From: Gracilaria gracilis
Lineage: Eukaryota > Rhodophyta > Florideophyceae > Gracilariales > Gracilariaceae
Assembly (NCBI GenBank): GCA_030374805.1
Contig: JARGSG010000191.1
Span: 186,001-250,000, forward strand
Reading direction: 5' to 3'
DNA: 64,000 nucleotides
The notes below the pieces were generated by a model. The model saw only the letters and a program-made list of their open reading frames with translations. It had not been told where the DNA came from and searched no databases. Each line of letters opens with the position of its first letter. Position 1 is the stretch's first letter. Shown here piece by piece: positions 21,348 through 32,997 of this stretch. The position numbers were made by a program, and so were the translations under genes.

Positions 21348-22796
21348 GTTGGAATGCCGGAATATTCAACGATTATCACCAACTGGAGGGGCCAGTCACC
21401 GCAATTCAATGCGGAAGTTTGCTCAGGTTTGCAACTGAGACATCAATGAGGGCCGCGGATTTTCAGCGTGGGGGGGGTTTATGCTCGGAATCTGAAAAAC
21501 GCAGGGGAGTTATTCAGAATCAATGACATCGAGAAAGCCCTAGTTGCCTGACAAAAACCTACACACGAGTGTCGGTTTATGAAACATGATGTTAATGATG
21601 GAAGACGTGTGCCACATGCAATTACTTGAGGGGGCACGCACTGCCCAGTTTTCAGGTCTCGAGTCTCTATGGTCACTTTCGATACTCTCTCGGGGTTGTG
21701 GTAATGTTAAATCGCGGTCAAAAAAATCGAAACAGCACCAAGAAAGAGTGTCCGAGGGCTCTTGTGTCTTTTCTGACCTCCTCTGATCGCGACTGCCGCC
21801 ATCAGGAAACTTCAATAGTAGCGCAGACTACCACAATGAAGATTTTCTCCATTCTAATTGAACCACGGAGCGTGATCGCGCTCCATGCTCTTCGAATTAA
21901 AACCTAGTCTACGCTTTAGTGTTCTACGGGTGTCCCAAACTGCTCATCTCACTTAAACAACTCATCCACCCAGGCACGATAAGTCGAAGTGCATCATTTT
22001 CCGGTCTCATACATAGCTCCAATTTTCAATAGCATTCGGCACGTCTGGTTCGTTCAAATCAACGCAAACGTGATTGATTGGTGGAACGAACGCCGAACCG
22101 TCCAGTAGATCTTGTAAGCTGTTAGAGTGGGTAACACGATATAGTGCTACCCCCGTCCAACATCTAAATTACGGCACTATTGTGGATTGTGCTTTATTCG
22201 GTTAACAGTTTTAGTAGTGAACACGATCGCGCGTACTCCAACATTAATTCAGCTTCGCAGTGGTAAACAAATTAAGAAGCGATTCTCAAAAGAATGAGGT
22301 ATATTGAGGTAATGATGCGGTATTATCGTATAAAAAAGGGTTTTTGACACCTTGTCTCTTGAAACCTTCTCAAATCGGGCCAAAATTGTGCCAAGCAGTT
22401 TTGAGAGGCTGGCACTAACCAATCGAGCAATATATCGTAACTCCCCCTGTAAACAGTAAATGCGCATAAGCTCGCATACGCAAAAGCTCGCTTTTGCGCA
22501 AATGTAGATTCAATACCAATAGAGCACTCCAAGTAAGTAGACACTTAGTGAGACCACGTTTACTCAAAACCCAATTAAAACCCCCATTAATTCCCTGAAA
22601 AATGATAACCCAGTAAAGATAGAGTAACTACGCAATAAGACAGAAAAACCTTGTGTACACTACGGCTCAACATTTTTGTCGTTCATGTCTACGTGAACCA
22701 ACCTTTCGTCAAAACAACGAATTTTTGCTTCTCTGTAGCGTTGTTTGGCATTTTTCACCACTTTCTGCCCTCAGCAAATACCACTTCACATCTATA
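21348..22796. other. Intergenic, no supported gene
   Basis: Holds the METTL27-like promoter, just above 21347. Open frames are short and overlapping. A G-rich run (GGGGGGG) lies near 21472. Nothing else was recognised. Confidence 0.4.
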
Positions 22797-24484
22797 TACA
22801 CCCAGTAACTGCACTTAATGTGGCCCACACCAATTTATGTAAACGATCTCAGTCCAAAGAAAACCAAATTAGTGTGGGTCACGCTATCATTAATATTACA
22901 CTATTTGAGGGCAAAACAATTGGTGGGAGCCATACCATTTATTCTGAATGTAATTAGTGTGGTTTTACCCAAACCCCAGATAGACCTTGCGACAAATCAT
23001 GGAACCACAGGCCTAACACCAAACTGAGCTGTGTGTTTCTAGATGATCCCTCGTATCTTTTGCAACAGCTGACGCCCTTCCCACAAGCCTTTGATATTCA
23101 GAGCCTGCCCTGTTCTGATTTTCGCCTTTCTTGCGTAGTTAGGTCCATTCAAATATCGCTGTGTATTCACCTCTTTCACAACCGATGCTGTTAAACAGAA
23201 AAAATAGTGTTTTCCAGAATTTCTCTATCTTGCAGACCCCGATCAATAGTTCTTTTGTATCATATCCATCTTGTACGTTACTGCCCTTTTGCGTCCAAGA
23301 AACTTTATCTTTTGAATTATGAAAAGTTAGCGGTTAGTATCGAGTCTGTGGCATCTCAAGAAAAGTACTTAATCTTTGTGATAATATGCGCTGCAGTTCT
23401 TTGGAGTTTTGACGTCAAGTTATGTCCCAAATAATTTTCAACAAGCAAAACACGTTTTCGCTCGTTCGGAAGGCACTTAAAAACGTTGATCTCCGCCAAT
23501 CACTCCATCTAAACCTTTGGCACACTATAGTAAGAAATTTCTGGGACGACATCCAGCACCCTTCGAATTTATTACGACCTACATTGGTTCCGGAACATCA
23601 TGAAGAAGAGATCAGTTTTCGCGGAAGCATCTCCGCTGATTCGAACCCCCATGGTCACATTCTCTCCTCAGAAACGAAATCAGAATATTTAACTTTCTTG
23701 TCACCACAAAAATATAAGGTTCGCCCGTTGTCTATTTCTATAATAAAATGAGTCTTATCGGGATTCTGGATACCAGCACCATTTCCATGTTTTTCACGAA
23801 ACGCCCCTGCCATCAAATCCAGGTGATATGCTATTTTTTATGAATTAACTCTTTCTTTACAAAAAAGAAAAGGGGTTTTCCAGTTTGTGGGCGACTGAGA
23901 ATGCAATAATGAGCAGTGAGGTTTTGAATATAACAAATAGTAATGCAATGTGCCATTATTTATTTTTTGGTTCCATGATCAACTGTGAACTTGTGATGGG
24001 TGGGTGTGTTCGCCAGTTGAACCCAACACCCAACTGGCGAAGCCCCTCAAACTCTTCCAACATATCAAGAAGCAGATCGCTAACCCGAGCTCTCGTATGA
24101 CGTCCTCTTCGTTTTCAAGCCTACATATTAACGCGCGTAACGCCACTGTACCTGTGGTGCAAAACCCTGACAGGCAGAAAAACCACGATAGTGTTTGGGA
24201 CGTTCTCCTAGAAATAGTAACGCTTCAAACAAAGTCACCTGTGATGAGTGAGCTATCCAAGTATGAGACCACAACTCACCGTCTTGACGATAAAACAGGG
24301 GCAAAAACCAAGACGTCAGATCTATACGGCGACAGAGGTATTTATGACGTAAAAAAAGTGAGACAGGGGCACACGGTTGTGAGTACACGCACCGCAACTG
24401 GCAAGGCCACGATCAAGGCCAAGGCAGGACAAAAAGAGCAACACCGGTGTGCGAGGGAGCAATTCCTGTACAATACGGGCGATA

Positions 24485-24503
24485 AACACACACACACACA
24501 CAC
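24485..24503. repeat. CA dinucleotide microsatellite
   Basis: About nine CA units in the middle of the decayed element, within a weak ORF with no recognisable product. Confidence 0.9.
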
Positions 24504-24942
24504 GTGGTTAAAAGGAAAAACCGACTTTGGACGTGATGGAAGCTCTACGAGGTAAGTGACTAGTCCTGGACAAGAATTCGGCTTTCTGCGAAGAGTTTTC
24601 AAAGTACCAAGGATTTATGAGTCAAAGCCGAACACTCGCTTGTTAGCGTTTACTTCACCGGGATGGACCGAGATCACCAATTCATATACTATGGCGTCGG
24701 TTATCAAACTTTAAGGTGGTGCATTAAATAAAGTAAATTCTATATATAAGTTCCCCTACGAAGGGTGCTATGCACATGCATGAGTGTATTATTTGTACTC
24801 ATCTTACCAAGGGTGCAAAAGTCTAGTTTGGTCAGGTGCTAATATCACTGATGAGGTATATATGACCCGTAAAAACGGCTAAGTACCGAGAATGGCAATG
24901 CTCTACAGTAGGTGGATCTTGTTATTAAAATAACGGACCTGA

Positions 24943-25220
24943 GTGTCATTGAAATGCCATTTTTTCAATTTACTGCTCCCTACTGTGCCAGAGCCAAGTG
25001 TCCTTCATGATGTTGGCCTTTTTGCTGCCGCGAAAGAGATTGGGTACTTGGCTGACGGTTTGAATCTTAAAGTGGTGTTCCCCATGGCTGGCGACGTGCA
25101 CAGCAATCCAGGAGACAATCTTAGAGCGATCTGATATCATAAGGAAACTTTTTCGTGTCTTCAATTTTCGTCGTTGGTGGCAAAGAGGGTCTTCGCTGTC
25201 ATTTGAGGATGGAGTGAAGG
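24943..25220 (+). pseudogene. Possible relic of a pogo-like transposase C-terminus
   Basis: In plus-strand translation a short frame reads LNLKVVFPMAGDVHSNPGDN. This resembles the intact transposase segment IEIRFFPCNATHLVQPADSF around the third catalytic aspartate, with FP, H and PxD at nearly equal spacing. It is followed after a stop by a basic, Trp/Phe-rich stretch (IIRKLFRVFNFRRWW). Position and orientation fit a transposase gene inside the TIR-bounded element. The similarity is short, so this is tentative. Confidence 0.3.
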
Positions 25221-25577
25221 TTGGTGGGGTTTGATGTGGTTGTAGTATGGGCTTTGGGCAGAAATGCGATGCTGGCTAGCTCTCTAGAGGGCTGGGACGA
25301 TGGGAAAGGCCGATGTGGGGATCAGCATATTGGGCGAGCACTTTAGAGCTCGACAAGTTTGACGGCGTACATAAACTCTGTGGCACTCTGGGAAAGTTCT
25401 GAGTCGGGATCGTGGTTGGTGTATATGGACGTTTGCGCGCCAAAATGCAGCCCCAGCACACTATTTGAGCCGACACAGGGCTTGGTCTCGGTACCACAAA
25501 TAGTGTGGTATGCTCCGGTCCACGCTAATTGGTTTACCACACCAATTGGGCAACCACACTATTTGCGGTTACTGGTG

Positions 25578-27330
25578 TATGAAGGACAACACTCCTTGGA
25601 GGAGATTTGAGGCACTTAATTAATTTCCGCATCATGCGTTAGTAGATATATATGAGCTACACCGCTATTTGCGTGTCGCCTCGCTGAGGTAATTTCCACA
25701 CATGTACACGTGGATTGCACTGCTCGAGGCGCCGCTTAGCGGGTGTGAATAGCACACGTGTAGCACGAACACGCCAGAGGCAGTGCACCCAGCATTGCTG
25801 TATTTACTTAGATATTTTATAGATTATTTTGCCCGGCGCACCCACTGTCAGTGGTGCGCCGAGCTCAGTACTTAGAGGGTTGAGCACCGCTCCCCCAAGT
25901 AAACTGCCCCTTGCCAAGCAAGGGCTTCTAGCTCTAACTATCACGCCTTCACGGATTGTTCACCTCCAAGTGGAGTGACGACTGCGTTGTTCACGTATAG
26001 TTACCCACCCTTGTGGCGCTCAGAGTATAACCACTATTTGTGTGTCTTGTTCCGACCTATCGTCGTATACTCGCCCCTGTATTGGGTTTGCTTTATTCTC
26101 TCTCTCTTTTACCCACTCTGGTGGTTTGCTTTCTCCCCTTTTTGGGTTTGCCTTTTTGCCCTGTTCTCAGTGGCCCGTTTCCGACACCTTGTCGTTGCCG
26201 TGCTACTCTCTTTCAAGGACTCATCTCGTGACCGTGTGAACACGTGGATCTCTACCGACTACTAATCAGCCTAACGCTCCGACGCTTGTCGTGGTGGTTT
26301 GATCTCGGATTTACACCCGGCTTAGCTGTGTCATTCCCGGAGTGCTCCGTTCGCTGTGTTGCCCTGTCGAGGGGAAGATTCCGAACGTCTTCGTGAGCCT
26401 GCTCTTTTCCCGCCAAAGGCGTTGCTCCACAGTGTATTTGTGAGGGCCAAAGCCGATTAAAAATGTATCAAGATTTAATTTTGTGTACTCCACCTGTACT
26501 TCTCACTGTACTGTAGGCTTTGCAAAAAAACTTTGTACTATTTTTTGGTCAGAAGCATTTCTTTGCTGTGGTTCTGTTCAGATGCGGACAAAACCCATGC
26601 TGGGTAGCAGTTTATTTTATTGTCTTTTCGGACGTTCAAGATTGTCGCTATCTGTCTACTCAATAAATGAGGATCTTCGATCTCGTCGGCGTTTAGCCAA
26701 GAGAAGACAGCAGAGAGCAGTCCCATATTCGTGCCCTTTTGTTCTTTGTTGACTTAATTTTGTTTGGAGCCCTTTAAGTTCCCTAACAAACATTCCGTAC
26801 TATACTTTCTGCCTTTCTTTTTTCACTGCATCCCCGCAAAGCGCTTTGCCGTCTCCAATTTCGCACCCATCTCCTACACTCATGGGCCGAAAGATTAGGT
26901 TATCGCATGCGCGTCGTTTCTTTCATGCACCAATGTTCGCATTAGACTGCGAGATACAATATTGGCATCGCCTTGTTGGTCATTGAGTTTACATAACGAA
27001 AGCAGATCTAAATCAAGGTATTAAACGAACCTACAAGACACTGTTCAAACTACTAAAAAATTATATGAGCGAGGTCTACCAATGGATCAGCAAGCCATGA
27101 TAGATGCAGCTCAGTCAAAAAACCAAATCACTTATCTTCAAACTGATAATCTAGTTCATGCCGTTCGTTATATTTTCAACATCGTAGCCGTCAATTCTCC
27201 AATTTCTATGGTTTCCCGCCTCATTAGTGCGTTTTAAAAGGTTACTTCGTGCCGCAGGAAGAAGAATGAAGATCTTTTTCTGTTTGTCACACACCTTCGT
27301 CACCTCGTAGCCAATCATTTATCGCATGCA
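25578..27330. other. Repeat-like non-coding stretch, no supported gene
   Basis: Contains a hairpin at 25834-25861 and a pyrimidine-rich region at 26040-26240. Around 27240-27430 a plus-strand stretch encodes NEDLFLFVTHLRHLVAN and EFLAFILLNNANLDN, vaguely like a Ty1/copia Gag. Without other domains or terminal repeats I cannot support an element. Confidence 0.25.
25834..25861. repeat. Hairpin-forming inverted repeat
   Basis: CGGCGCAC pairs with GTGCGCCG, with an inner CACTG/CAGTG stem, one unpaired C and a single-base loop. The function is unknown; it could be part of a non-coding RNA or an element terminus. Confidence 0.6.
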
Positions 27331-27333
27331 AAA

Positions 27334-28124
27334 TCATCTTTTTCTTTCCAAATTGATGAATTTCTGGCCTTCATACTGTTGAACAATGCAAACCTTGATA
27401 ATGGTGCTCATATTTCCCAACTGTCTCTTCAGTGAATTCATTCTCTGAACGAGTGCAGGCCGTGGCAATACGCTTAAGTTCTTCTCATTGCCTTCCCGTT
27501 CCCGTGTAGATCCCCTTTCATCTCCTCGACTTCTACCTCCGCTTTCTGCACGACCACCTTCACTTTCGTCTCCCATATCATTCGGAAGTAAAACGGTGTT
27601 GCGCCTTACACGCATTCCTTGAGGCGTTCGTGGCACCGTCTCCTCGACTTTCACTTCCGGACGCCGTTCTGTTTGTACGTCGTCCTCCCCTTCGAAATCC
27701 CTCAAAACCACTGCTGTTGTATCTCCGACAATTTCCTTGGCTGATCCACCACTTCTACGTCGTACCTCTCTCCCGTGCACATGTTCTCGACGCTGATCTC
27801 CCCCTTCTCCACTACTCGCACACCCCCCAATCCATGAAACACACTCTTTATTCTTCTCTCACCCTCCCCTGTTTCACGTTCTGCCAATGGCCGTACACGC
27901 GCCACTCCTTTTTCCTTGTTCGCAGTCTCTTGCTCGAAACCAATGCTTTCCTTCTTTGGCACTCTCTTTGGCGTCACAACAACCGAACTCTACACTCCTC
28001 GCGTCCTCGCCGGGTGACCACACGTCACTCTCTCCCTTTCTCCATCCAACTCTTCGGGTACCCAAGCCTTAGGCACTTTATCACCGTTAGTTCCCTTTCT
28101 TCATCGAAGACCCCGACTACCTGA
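27334..28124 (-). pseudogene. Decayed coding region of unknown identity
   Basis: Several minus-strand frames carry protein-like sequence but are broken. One starts around 28125 with VPYQVVGVFDEERELTV, then changes frame. Another (27702-27977) reads GGVRVVEKGEISVENMCTG and ERYDVEVVDQPRKLSEIQ. A third (27334-27780) is acidic and Glu/Arg-rich. No family was recognised. It lies 900 bp downstream of the methyltransferase-SET gene on the same strand and could be further cargo of that element. The opposite strand also has long pyrimidine-rich frames, which I regard as shadows. Confidence 0.25.
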
Positions 28125-28287
28125 TATGGTACTACTCGTTGCTATCGCTCTTCGCCCGACACCCGTACGAAGCTCTTGACCCTTCACTGTCATATCCCCG
28201 CTATCGCTCTTCTCTAAAGCTTGCGCAGTCTCTGCGCTTCTTCTACGACCATCTCGCTCCCGACCATCGCGCAGAACCTTCTTCTTC

Positions 28288-28716
28288 TTACATCGCTGCG
28301 CTCCTATGCTTTTCTTGGGACAAACTTCTTATTCTCGTGCATTTGAAATAAATTTCGCCACCACAATGCTTACCGTTCGCTGCGTTCGCTCCAATGTTCC
28401 ACCCTCGACGCTCCTCCCCACACCGTCGCTCCTTGCCGCACCGTTGCTCCTCGCCACACCGTCGCTTCTTGCCGCACCGTCGCTCCTGCCTCCACGCTTC
28501 TTCCACGTAAACCACTGCGAGGCACACGCTTACTACGAGCGATGCCAACTTCGCCACATACCGTTTCGCCACTCCTTCCGCTCCCGACGCGCGACCGCTA
28601 ACCTCCTCCGCCTTCAAGCCTCTCGTCTTACGTGTTTTAATATAGAATCCGCACGGTTCATCGCGGTTGACGCTGCGATCTCGACGTTTTAACCACTCAC
28701 CGTGATCGAAGGTCAC
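28288..28716 (-). other. Low-complexity ORF with short tandem repeats
   Basis: 142 codons. The centre, about 28390-28500, is a tandem array of 15-bp units that encode RRCGKKRRCGEEQRC-type repeats. Homology is not recognisable. The opposite strand is also open, as expected for a simple repeat. It may be non-coding repeat sequence near the 27-28 kb decayed region. Confidence 0.25.
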
Positions 28717-29045
28717 TGGAATCGGAACTGCTCTGCTCTCGACGTGTTTGGCGCTGGCCGTGATCGAACGTCATCGATCAAATTCACACCCCCAATCTAA
28801 TGGATTATGGTAGAAATCACCGAGTGCAGTTTTTTCCGGATTCTAAAACCGAAAATTGACACCGAAATATCCATTTATCGACTAGATAGTTCTCATAATG
28901 TTAAAAAAAGTACACCATCATATTTGATGCTATTCGCTACCTTTCATGTATATATGTACTTCCACCAAAGTTTGAATGCAATAAGTGCCACTTCTTATTG
29001 GAGTCTTAGGGGGTTGTTTTATATGTAGCTAATTTATTACACGTT
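28717..29045. other. AT-rich spacer, downstream of the SET segment
   Basis: No gene seen. It would hold the 3' untranslated region of the methyltransferase-SET gene. Confidence 0.4.
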
Positions 29046-29660
29046 CTAATCGATAACTACAATAGGATTTGCTGATGTACCCCAGCTATAATCTACTCCA
29101 TAATTTGCGAACAACTCCTCTCCAACTTTTAGTTTCCGAAGTGCTCGCACCGCAAGCACTTGGTAATCTCTGAGTTGATGCGGGTGCGTACTGTATTTGG
29201 AATTCAAATGACCCGCACATTTGCAGTCCTTCGTTTCGTCACACCATCCGCAACTGCATCAATGTCCTTATCACCTTCCATATATTTGGGATCGTTAATC
29301 GTCCCACCCAATGAAAAAGGAGCGGGGACAATCCGTACAGGTATTAAAATTACTCCTTGTCTTCTTTCTGAGATGTTATGGAATATATCGCCGCGGACGT
29401 TAAATTCCATCGCATACTTCCGAAAGCGTTCAAAATTGGCTCCCAATAACCCTCCACCATATATTTTGTGTACTTCTTTTCTCTTCGCTAGGTCATGGTA
29501 CACCAGTGTTCCACAGAAGTAACATATCCCTTCATTTTCCATGAATTGGCGTGTAGTGAACACCTCCAATATGGCGCCAGAGTGACGAATCGTCGGCTTC
29601 CGAATATGACTACCGCACATCGTCGCTTCCAGTGCCGCCATGGCATTCTAATCCAGAAGC
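29046..29660 (-). pseudogene. SET-domain lysine methyltransferase segment
   Basis: The N-terminal SET strand reads ILEVFTTRQFMENEGICYF with a following GTLVYHDLAKR, equivalent to the G-x-G/FTTRD...GE...Y.G start of SET domains. The C-terminal signature is in another frame: QVLAVRALRKLKVGEELFAN then YGVDY (about 29125-29085), which contains the GEEL-x-x-x-YG catalytic/AdoMet motif. The expected central NHS/C-type motif was not clearly seen and may lie in the segment before the frame change (DGVTKRRTANVRVI). SET enzymes methylate lysines, often in histones; the substrate here is unknown. The frameshift is near 29160-29204. Confidence 0.65.
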
Positions 29661-29728
29661 CCCATGTTTCCTTGAAAATTTTTAGGGCATTCGTGAAGGG
29701 CCTTACGCCTACCAGTCGTGAGCAAGCT

Positions 29729-30762
29729 CTAATCCCGCCAAATTGAGGCAAGAAAGTCCACAATATATGTAAGGAACTTTTGATACTGGGGGTAGCCGGG
29801 TGGAGCCTTCCTTGATCTCGATGGGCGGATATTCCACTTAGTGAATACGTTCAACACCCTAAGAATGGCATTCCAAACTTCCTGCGTTATCTGGATGTCC
29901 GTCTCATTTTCCCGCCGGCACAATGCAAAATGAACAGTTCCGGGATGCTGAGGAAGGGCAAAGCAGCCAGCGTGCAGCTCACACCCGATGAACCTACCAA
30001 GCAGTTGTAACTCCATGCAAGCCATTGCTGTCGAAAACGTTCCCGCAAACAAGTCGACCACAATAACCCCATCCTGAGAAAACCGACTGATTAGCTTCTT
30101 CAACAATGCCCGAGGTTTCTGTTTGGATTTCAACTTTTGTGAAACGTAGCCCCCACCTTCCTTCTTCCTCTTCCACTAAAGATTCCCCTTATTAGACATG
30201 GGAGGTACCTGGTCAATGATTCTGTGGTACCCCGAGTACCTCGACTGCACGAAGTTGAAGTTCTCATAGTTCACCATCACATGCTGTTGCCCGTAGCTGA
30301 GATCAATTCGAACTCCATGTAAAGCATACTGTATTGCAGGGAAGAGAGAGCACGAACTACGTCTATGGTGACGCATCGGGTTGCCTTGCGACCGTACAAA
30401 GTGCACCGAGACCTGGACCACAACAAAAGAACGCCTTGGTACTCCGTTTTCGTATTTTGCCACAATGGCTGAAAGTACAACTCTCCATTCCTGGACCTGC
30501 TCGAAATCACTGAAGATAACGAAATGGCCTTCAGGACGTAGCAGTCTTGATAGAAGGTTTGCAGCCTTCTTCAGGTCCTGAGGGCTCAGTACATCGTACC
30601 AGCGGTTGCTTCGGTTCTTGTTCCCTCGAATGTTGTAGGGAGGGTCCATGACAACCAGTTGAACTTTTCCTAACGGAGACATACCATCTCTCTGTAACAT
30701 CTCGTCCATCTCTACCATATCGTAAACCCCGCAATTGTAGAAGCGAATGTACGAAAGTACTT
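29729..30762 (-). pseudogene. Beta-class N6-adenine/N4-cytosine DNA methyltransferase domain
   Basis: The catalytic motif IV, VVMDPPYNIRG, lies at about 30655-30620. It is followed by LLSRLLRPEGHFVIFSDFEQ, typical of the strand after motif IV. The AdoMet-binding motif I, VIVVDLFAGTFSTAMACMEL, comes later (about 30070-30010) and then FIGCELHAGCF, the motif II-like acidic strand. The order IV before I defines the beta class, as in CcrM, where the target-recognition region lies between. Such enzymes methylate exocyclic amino groups of adenine or cytosine. They are bacterial or phage in origin and rare in eukaryotes; an N4-cytosine enzyme captured by bdelloid rotifers is a known parallel. The start of the domain, YIRFYNCGVYDMVEMDE, is open above the ATG at 30718. 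A frame change near 30180-30133 separates the two motifs. Confidence 0.7.
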
Positions 30763-32503
30763 CTCCATCTCCTCCTCACAACTTCGGAAAGCCATTTTGT
30801 CATTCAACAACGTAATGGATGTTGGAGTTACTCCTAACCCCGAAAGCTTCGTCACCAGTACTTCCTTTCCCAATGTCGGGCACTATGTGTGTATCACCAT
30901 TTCCTTCTTTGCATCACCCCCATTTGGCTCCGTTGGTTTCCCAATTTCTTCCACCTCCTTCACATCATCCTCAATTTTTATGGCAGTTCTGGTTTGGATA
31001 TCGGCGTTACCGCCATATGAGAGACGTGCACTGGTTCTTTCAGTTTCAACGGGCTCATGGCCTCCATGACAGAGGACACAAGTGAATTCGAGAAACTATC
31101 GCATCTCTGAGAAAACGCCAGTGATGAGTCTCTGGTAAATGTCTTCAGAACTGTCCATCGCCCTGGTTCGGAAATTGAGTAAATCTGCTCATTTGCAATA
31201 ACTTTGTTGAGGTTCGAAATGAACTCCTTCGCAAGCATTCGGAGGGCAGCATCGATTTCTTGCGATACATTCTATGCCTACGGCTTCTGTTTCAATAACA
31301 GTGTCACCTTTGCTCGGTAGCAAGCGATGGTCGTTCTCCCGGTGGGAGACTCTCTCTGCCTTCGTCTCAATCACTTGAAACTGCATTTCGTGGTACATGA
31401 ATCAGATGAATGGAAAAACAATGAACCGTAGGGAATCCCAAGAATTGAGAGAAACAATCCCTTGCCTTTGTTATGAGCTGCTCACCAAAGCCAACGCGCT
31501 TGTTTCATATTGGGCATTCAAAAAAGGTGTGGGATATCCCTTGTCTCTTCTTTTCCTCTTCTGGCCTGTAACTCTTTTTTCGATGGAAACTTTCTGAATG
31601 AGCAAGAAAAAGAGAGTCCTTTGGAAATGTGTGGCAACAGTTGTGGCGAGCGGGGGGACTACCATCCCACTCGCTTAGAGGCATAGTCATGGACTTGAAA
31701 AACTCGGTCAAAGTCACATTCTTCGGTATTACTTAAAGTTTACGTTGGTATAAGCATTCCAGAAGTCTCTTACACGCCAGTTCTATCACCATCCAAGATG
31801 TCTTATAACCACGTTGAAAGGTATAGCTGACGATAAGACCCCTTCAGAGATACGACCCGTAGTTCACTCTCAGTTAAAGTCGGATGTCTTAGACCCATAA
31901 GAGTATAGAAGTAATTCTTTGTCAGCGCTAGGACTTTGTGATTCTTGATAATGTAATCAACGAACTCCCTGTCTCCCACCTTCCTTGGCCGGTCTTCATC
32001 TCGCTTCTTCGACGCGTAATGATCGCGCATTGCGATGCATACTGGGACAAGCTCATATCTGGCACCATACAGTTTTCCAACCTTCATATCGCAACTTGAC
32101 GGTGCCAGTGACGTAGACCTCGATGCAGTATGTGGAGCCATTTTATGCATGCACTGTAAGAGGGTGCGTTGATGGTTTATGATTCGAATTTCCAGAGTGG
32201 ACGGGAGATGGCGGCGGACGGGAGAGGGTAGCGGAGGGGAGAAGGCAGCGCACGGGAGACTGCAGCGGGCGGGGGATAACTGCCGACGAGATATGGGAGT
32301 CCGCGGGAGATGGGAGCTGGCGGAAGAGTACAGCAATAATACAGCACGAGAAAGTTTCTTTCAACAAGACAGGGAATGTGCACGATGCCTTACGTGCACG
32401 TTAAGCCGTGAAGAGATGTCAGAGAAAGCGTGGACACTCGAGGGATACCAAACTTGGTGAACGCAAACATATACGCGAAGGTATAAAAAACGTCCGGTAG
32501 CAA

Positions 32504-32569
32504 AGCGGACCTGGGTGGCGTGGCGCTTCATCAGTGCACTGATGAAACGCCACGACCCCCTGGTCCGCT
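32504..32569. repeat. ~70-bp palindrome, copy A
   Basis: AGCGGACC at one end pairs with GGTCCGCT at the other; the centre is GGCGCTTCATCAGTGCACTG followed by ATGAAACGCC. Confidence 0.85.
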
Positions 32570-32620
32570 GTCCCAAAAAAAATATTTTATTTTCCTTATT
32601 TTTCAACGACAGCCTGAGAC

Positions 32621-32686
32621 AGTGGACCGGAATGCCGTGGCGCTTCATCGTTGCACCGATGAAGCGCCACGCCACGCCGATCCGCT
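32621..32686. repeat. ~70-bp palindrome, copy B
   Basis: Same core (GTGGCGCTTCATCG, TTGCA, CGATGAAGCGCCAC) with partly diverged outer arms. Confidence 0.8.
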
Positions 32687-32726
32687 CTCCTACTAGCCAT
32701 TCCTTATAACTTCACGTATATGTTTG

Positions 32727-32778
32727 CCGGGGTGTCGTGGCGCTTCATCGGTAGACCGATGAAGCGCCAAGAAACTCC
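32727..32778. repeat. ~70-bp palindrome, copy C
   Basis: Core GTCGTGGCGCTTCATCGGT with its complement; the right outer arm has decayed. It is the mirror partner of the copy at 34733. Confidence 0.75.
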
Positions 32779-32925
32779 AATCTGACGTCAACGGCGCGTC
32801 GGTGGTGCCACGTATGCTAGCACTCCAGTTTTATCACACACGGCACGTTGACAGCCGTCCATTTCATCGCTCATGGCGCGTTGGCGGTGCCAAGTGTGCC
32901 AACACCCCTGCCTCACGGCGCGTTG

Positions 32926-32997
32926 GGACAACGGACTGGGGTGTAATAGCGCTTCATGAGTGCACCAATGAAGTGCCACGACACCCCGGTCCACTAT
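32926..32997. repeat. ~70-bp palindrome, copy D
   Basis: Imperfect copy, core TAGCGCTTCATGAGTGCAC. It is the mirror partner of the copy at 34513 within the foldback. Confidence 0.75.

Larger units (their letters stand above)
22799..25577 (+). mobile_element. Decayed pogo/Tc1-like element bounded by inverted repeats
   Basis: The left end reads CACCCAGTAACTGCACTTAA; the reverse complement of the right end reads CACCAGTAACCGCAAATAGT. Both run on into a GTGTGG motif like the subterminal repeats of the intact element at 17.5 kb. TA flanks both ends (22797-22798 and 25578-25579). Subterminal copies of the AGTGTGG/CCACACT motif occur at about 22815-22960 and 25500-25560. The 2.78-kb interior has lost a long ORF. 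The only transposase-like trace is near 25.0 kb. This is a sister family of the intact element, not a direct copy. Confidence 0.5.
29046..32150 (-). pseudogene. Decayed fusion gene: unknown N-terminus, DNA amino-methyltransferase, SET domain
   Basis: Starting at ATG 32150 (or 32141), protein-like sequence runs in one direction for about 3.1 kb with several frame changes and stops. The N-terminal block (32150-31800) has KLYGARYELVPVCIAMRDHY and DREFVDYIIKNHKVLALTKN and is unrecognised. It continues in a shifted frame with LTEFFKSMTMPLSEW and an Arg/His/Cys-rich stretch. The middle is a DNA methyltransferase (about 30760-29729). After an in-frame stop at 29729 and another at about 29650, the same frame continues into a SET domain ending at 29046. 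The shared frame across both stops suggests one ancestral polypeptide of about 1000 residues. Its closest neighbours are a foldback repeat upstream and a divergent decayed oxygenase gene beyond that. It may be cargo of a mobile element. Nothing here can be active as read. Confidence 0.6.

Noticed and set aside
24004-24555. 183-codon plus-strand ORF
   Set aside because: Contains a CA microsatellite and shows no transposase or other domain; kept only as part of the decayed element.
25960-26500. Possible solo LTR or copia LTR
   Set aside because: Pyrimidine-rich and repeat-like, but no paired copy, primer site or target duplication was found in the window.
29046-32150. Bacterial contamination as source of the DNA methyltransferase
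   Set aside because: It is fused in frame to a SET domain and embedded between eukaryotic repeats, so a contaminating contig is unlikely.
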